64,000 nt of DNA from Sandaracinus sp. (lineage in GTDB: Bacteria > Myxococcota_A > Polyangia > Polyangiales > Houyiibacteriaceae). The notes below the pieces were generated by a model, which saw only the letters and a list, made by a program, of their open reading frames with translations, was not told the DNA's origin and did not search any database. Positions 63,801 through 64,000 of this stretch are shown here, piece by piece; the stretch's first letter is position 1, and every line of letters begins with the position of its first letter. The stretch covers positions 1 through 64,000 of the forward strand of contig PABA01000008.1 of NCBI GenBank assembly GCA_002699025.1, given 5' to 3'. Both the position numbers and the translations under genes were made by a program.

Positions 63801-64000
63801 GTGGGCAAGGTCTACCTGGTGGGCGCCGGCCCCGGCGATCCCGAGCTGATCACCGTCAAGGCGCAGCGTCGCCTCGCGGAAGCGGATCTCGTCCTCTACG
63901 ACGCGCTCGCGCACCCCGAGCTGCTCGACCTCTGCAAGCCCGGCGCGGAGAAGGTCTTCGTCGGCAAGCGGGCCGGCAAGCCGAGCGAGCGCCAGGCGCG
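63801..64000 (+). CDS. cobA: Uroporphyrinogen-III C-methyltransferase, 5' part
   Basis: The first 66 codons of a gene cut by the window end. [18 protein letters not shown] is the SAM-binding signature of the SUMT/CobA/CysG family, followed by [17 protein letters not shown] and [12 protein letters not shown]. The enzyme makes precorrin-2, the branch to siroheme and cobalamin. A fused uroporphyrinogen-III synthase or siroheme domain cannot be excluded because the rest is missing. The GTG at 63801 is favoured over 63792 by the -10-like element seven bases upstream. Confidence 0.85.
   Translation, partial: MGKVYLVGAGPGDPELITVKAQRRLAEADLVLYDALAHPELLDLCKPGAEKVFVGKRAGKPSERQA

Overview
The window is about 72 % GC chromosomal DNA of a Gram-negative bacterium. 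Its gene content points to Myxococcota, most likely the Polyangiales/Sandaracinaceae side. The pointers are a Ser/Thr kinase with PEGA domains, AgmX/PglI-type C-terminal domains, a NtrC-type regulator next to type IV pilins, DUF4388, many lipoproteins with a short lipobox after LALGAC-like signals, and Cys/Asp repeat lipoproteins. This placement is inference from gene content. No rRNA, tRNA, CRISPR array, integrase or transposase was seen, so this reads as core or slowly evolving accessory chromosome rather than a mobile island.

Layout. 1-2.0 kb (-): acyltransferase and M14 peptidase pair. 2.2-8.0 kb (+): OprP-like porin, purple acid phosphatase-like lipoprotein, then small membrane proteins, two of which carry 15-bp tandem repeats. 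8.1-10 kb: radical SAM/SPASM protein divergent from a lipoprotein. 10-18 kb (+): ATPase-TPR protein, CCA-adding enzyme, PHP phosphatase, flippase-like protein, aspartate kinase. 18-21 kb: ComEA-like protein and two surface lipoproteins, the second in lower-GC DNA. 22-24.5 kb: YfgM-like/BamB pair. 26-33.1 kb (-): a six-gene overlapping or closely spaced cluster running from an outer-membrane protein to a GbsR regulator and a CASTOR/POLLUX-like channel. 33.2-36.9 kb: AgmX protein, lipoproteins, enoyl-CoA hydratase. 36.9-46.7 kb (+): NtrC/PilR-like regulator, two pilins each behind a sigma-54 promoter, then a co-directional run of a membrane aminopropyltransferase-like/TPR protein, a TPR protein, a third prepilin and a DUF2723 glycosyltransferase-like protein. 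46.9-54.1 kb (-): PEGA kinase, NAGPA-like protein, TMTC-like protein. 54.3-57.7 kb (+): HEAT protein and a beta-propeller/HEAT/AgmX fusion. 58-64 kb: DUF4388 protein, TPR-HTH protein, methyltransferase and glycosyltransferase, cyclophilin lipoprotein, and the start of a uroporphyrinogen methyltransferase.

How the parts fit. Most of the window builds the envelope: outer-membrane barrels, BAM-associated YfgM/BamB, lipoproteins, pili and membrane glycosyltransferases. Genes are packed with 4-bp ATGA/GTGA or 8-bp overlaps, so many neighbours are probably translationally coupled. Many operon-leading genes carry a TANNN(T/C) hexamer only 6-9 bases before the start codon, often with a TTGACC-like box about 17 bases further upstream. 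This suggests that leaderless transcription is common here.

The most unusual locus is the 38.3-46.7 kb pilin region. It combines two sigma-54-driven pilins, three prepilins sharing a C-terminal GDLDxDG calcium-loop-like motif, a spermidine-synthase-like membrane protein without the usual catalytic Asp, and a DUF2723 protein. Its function is not known from the sequence alone.
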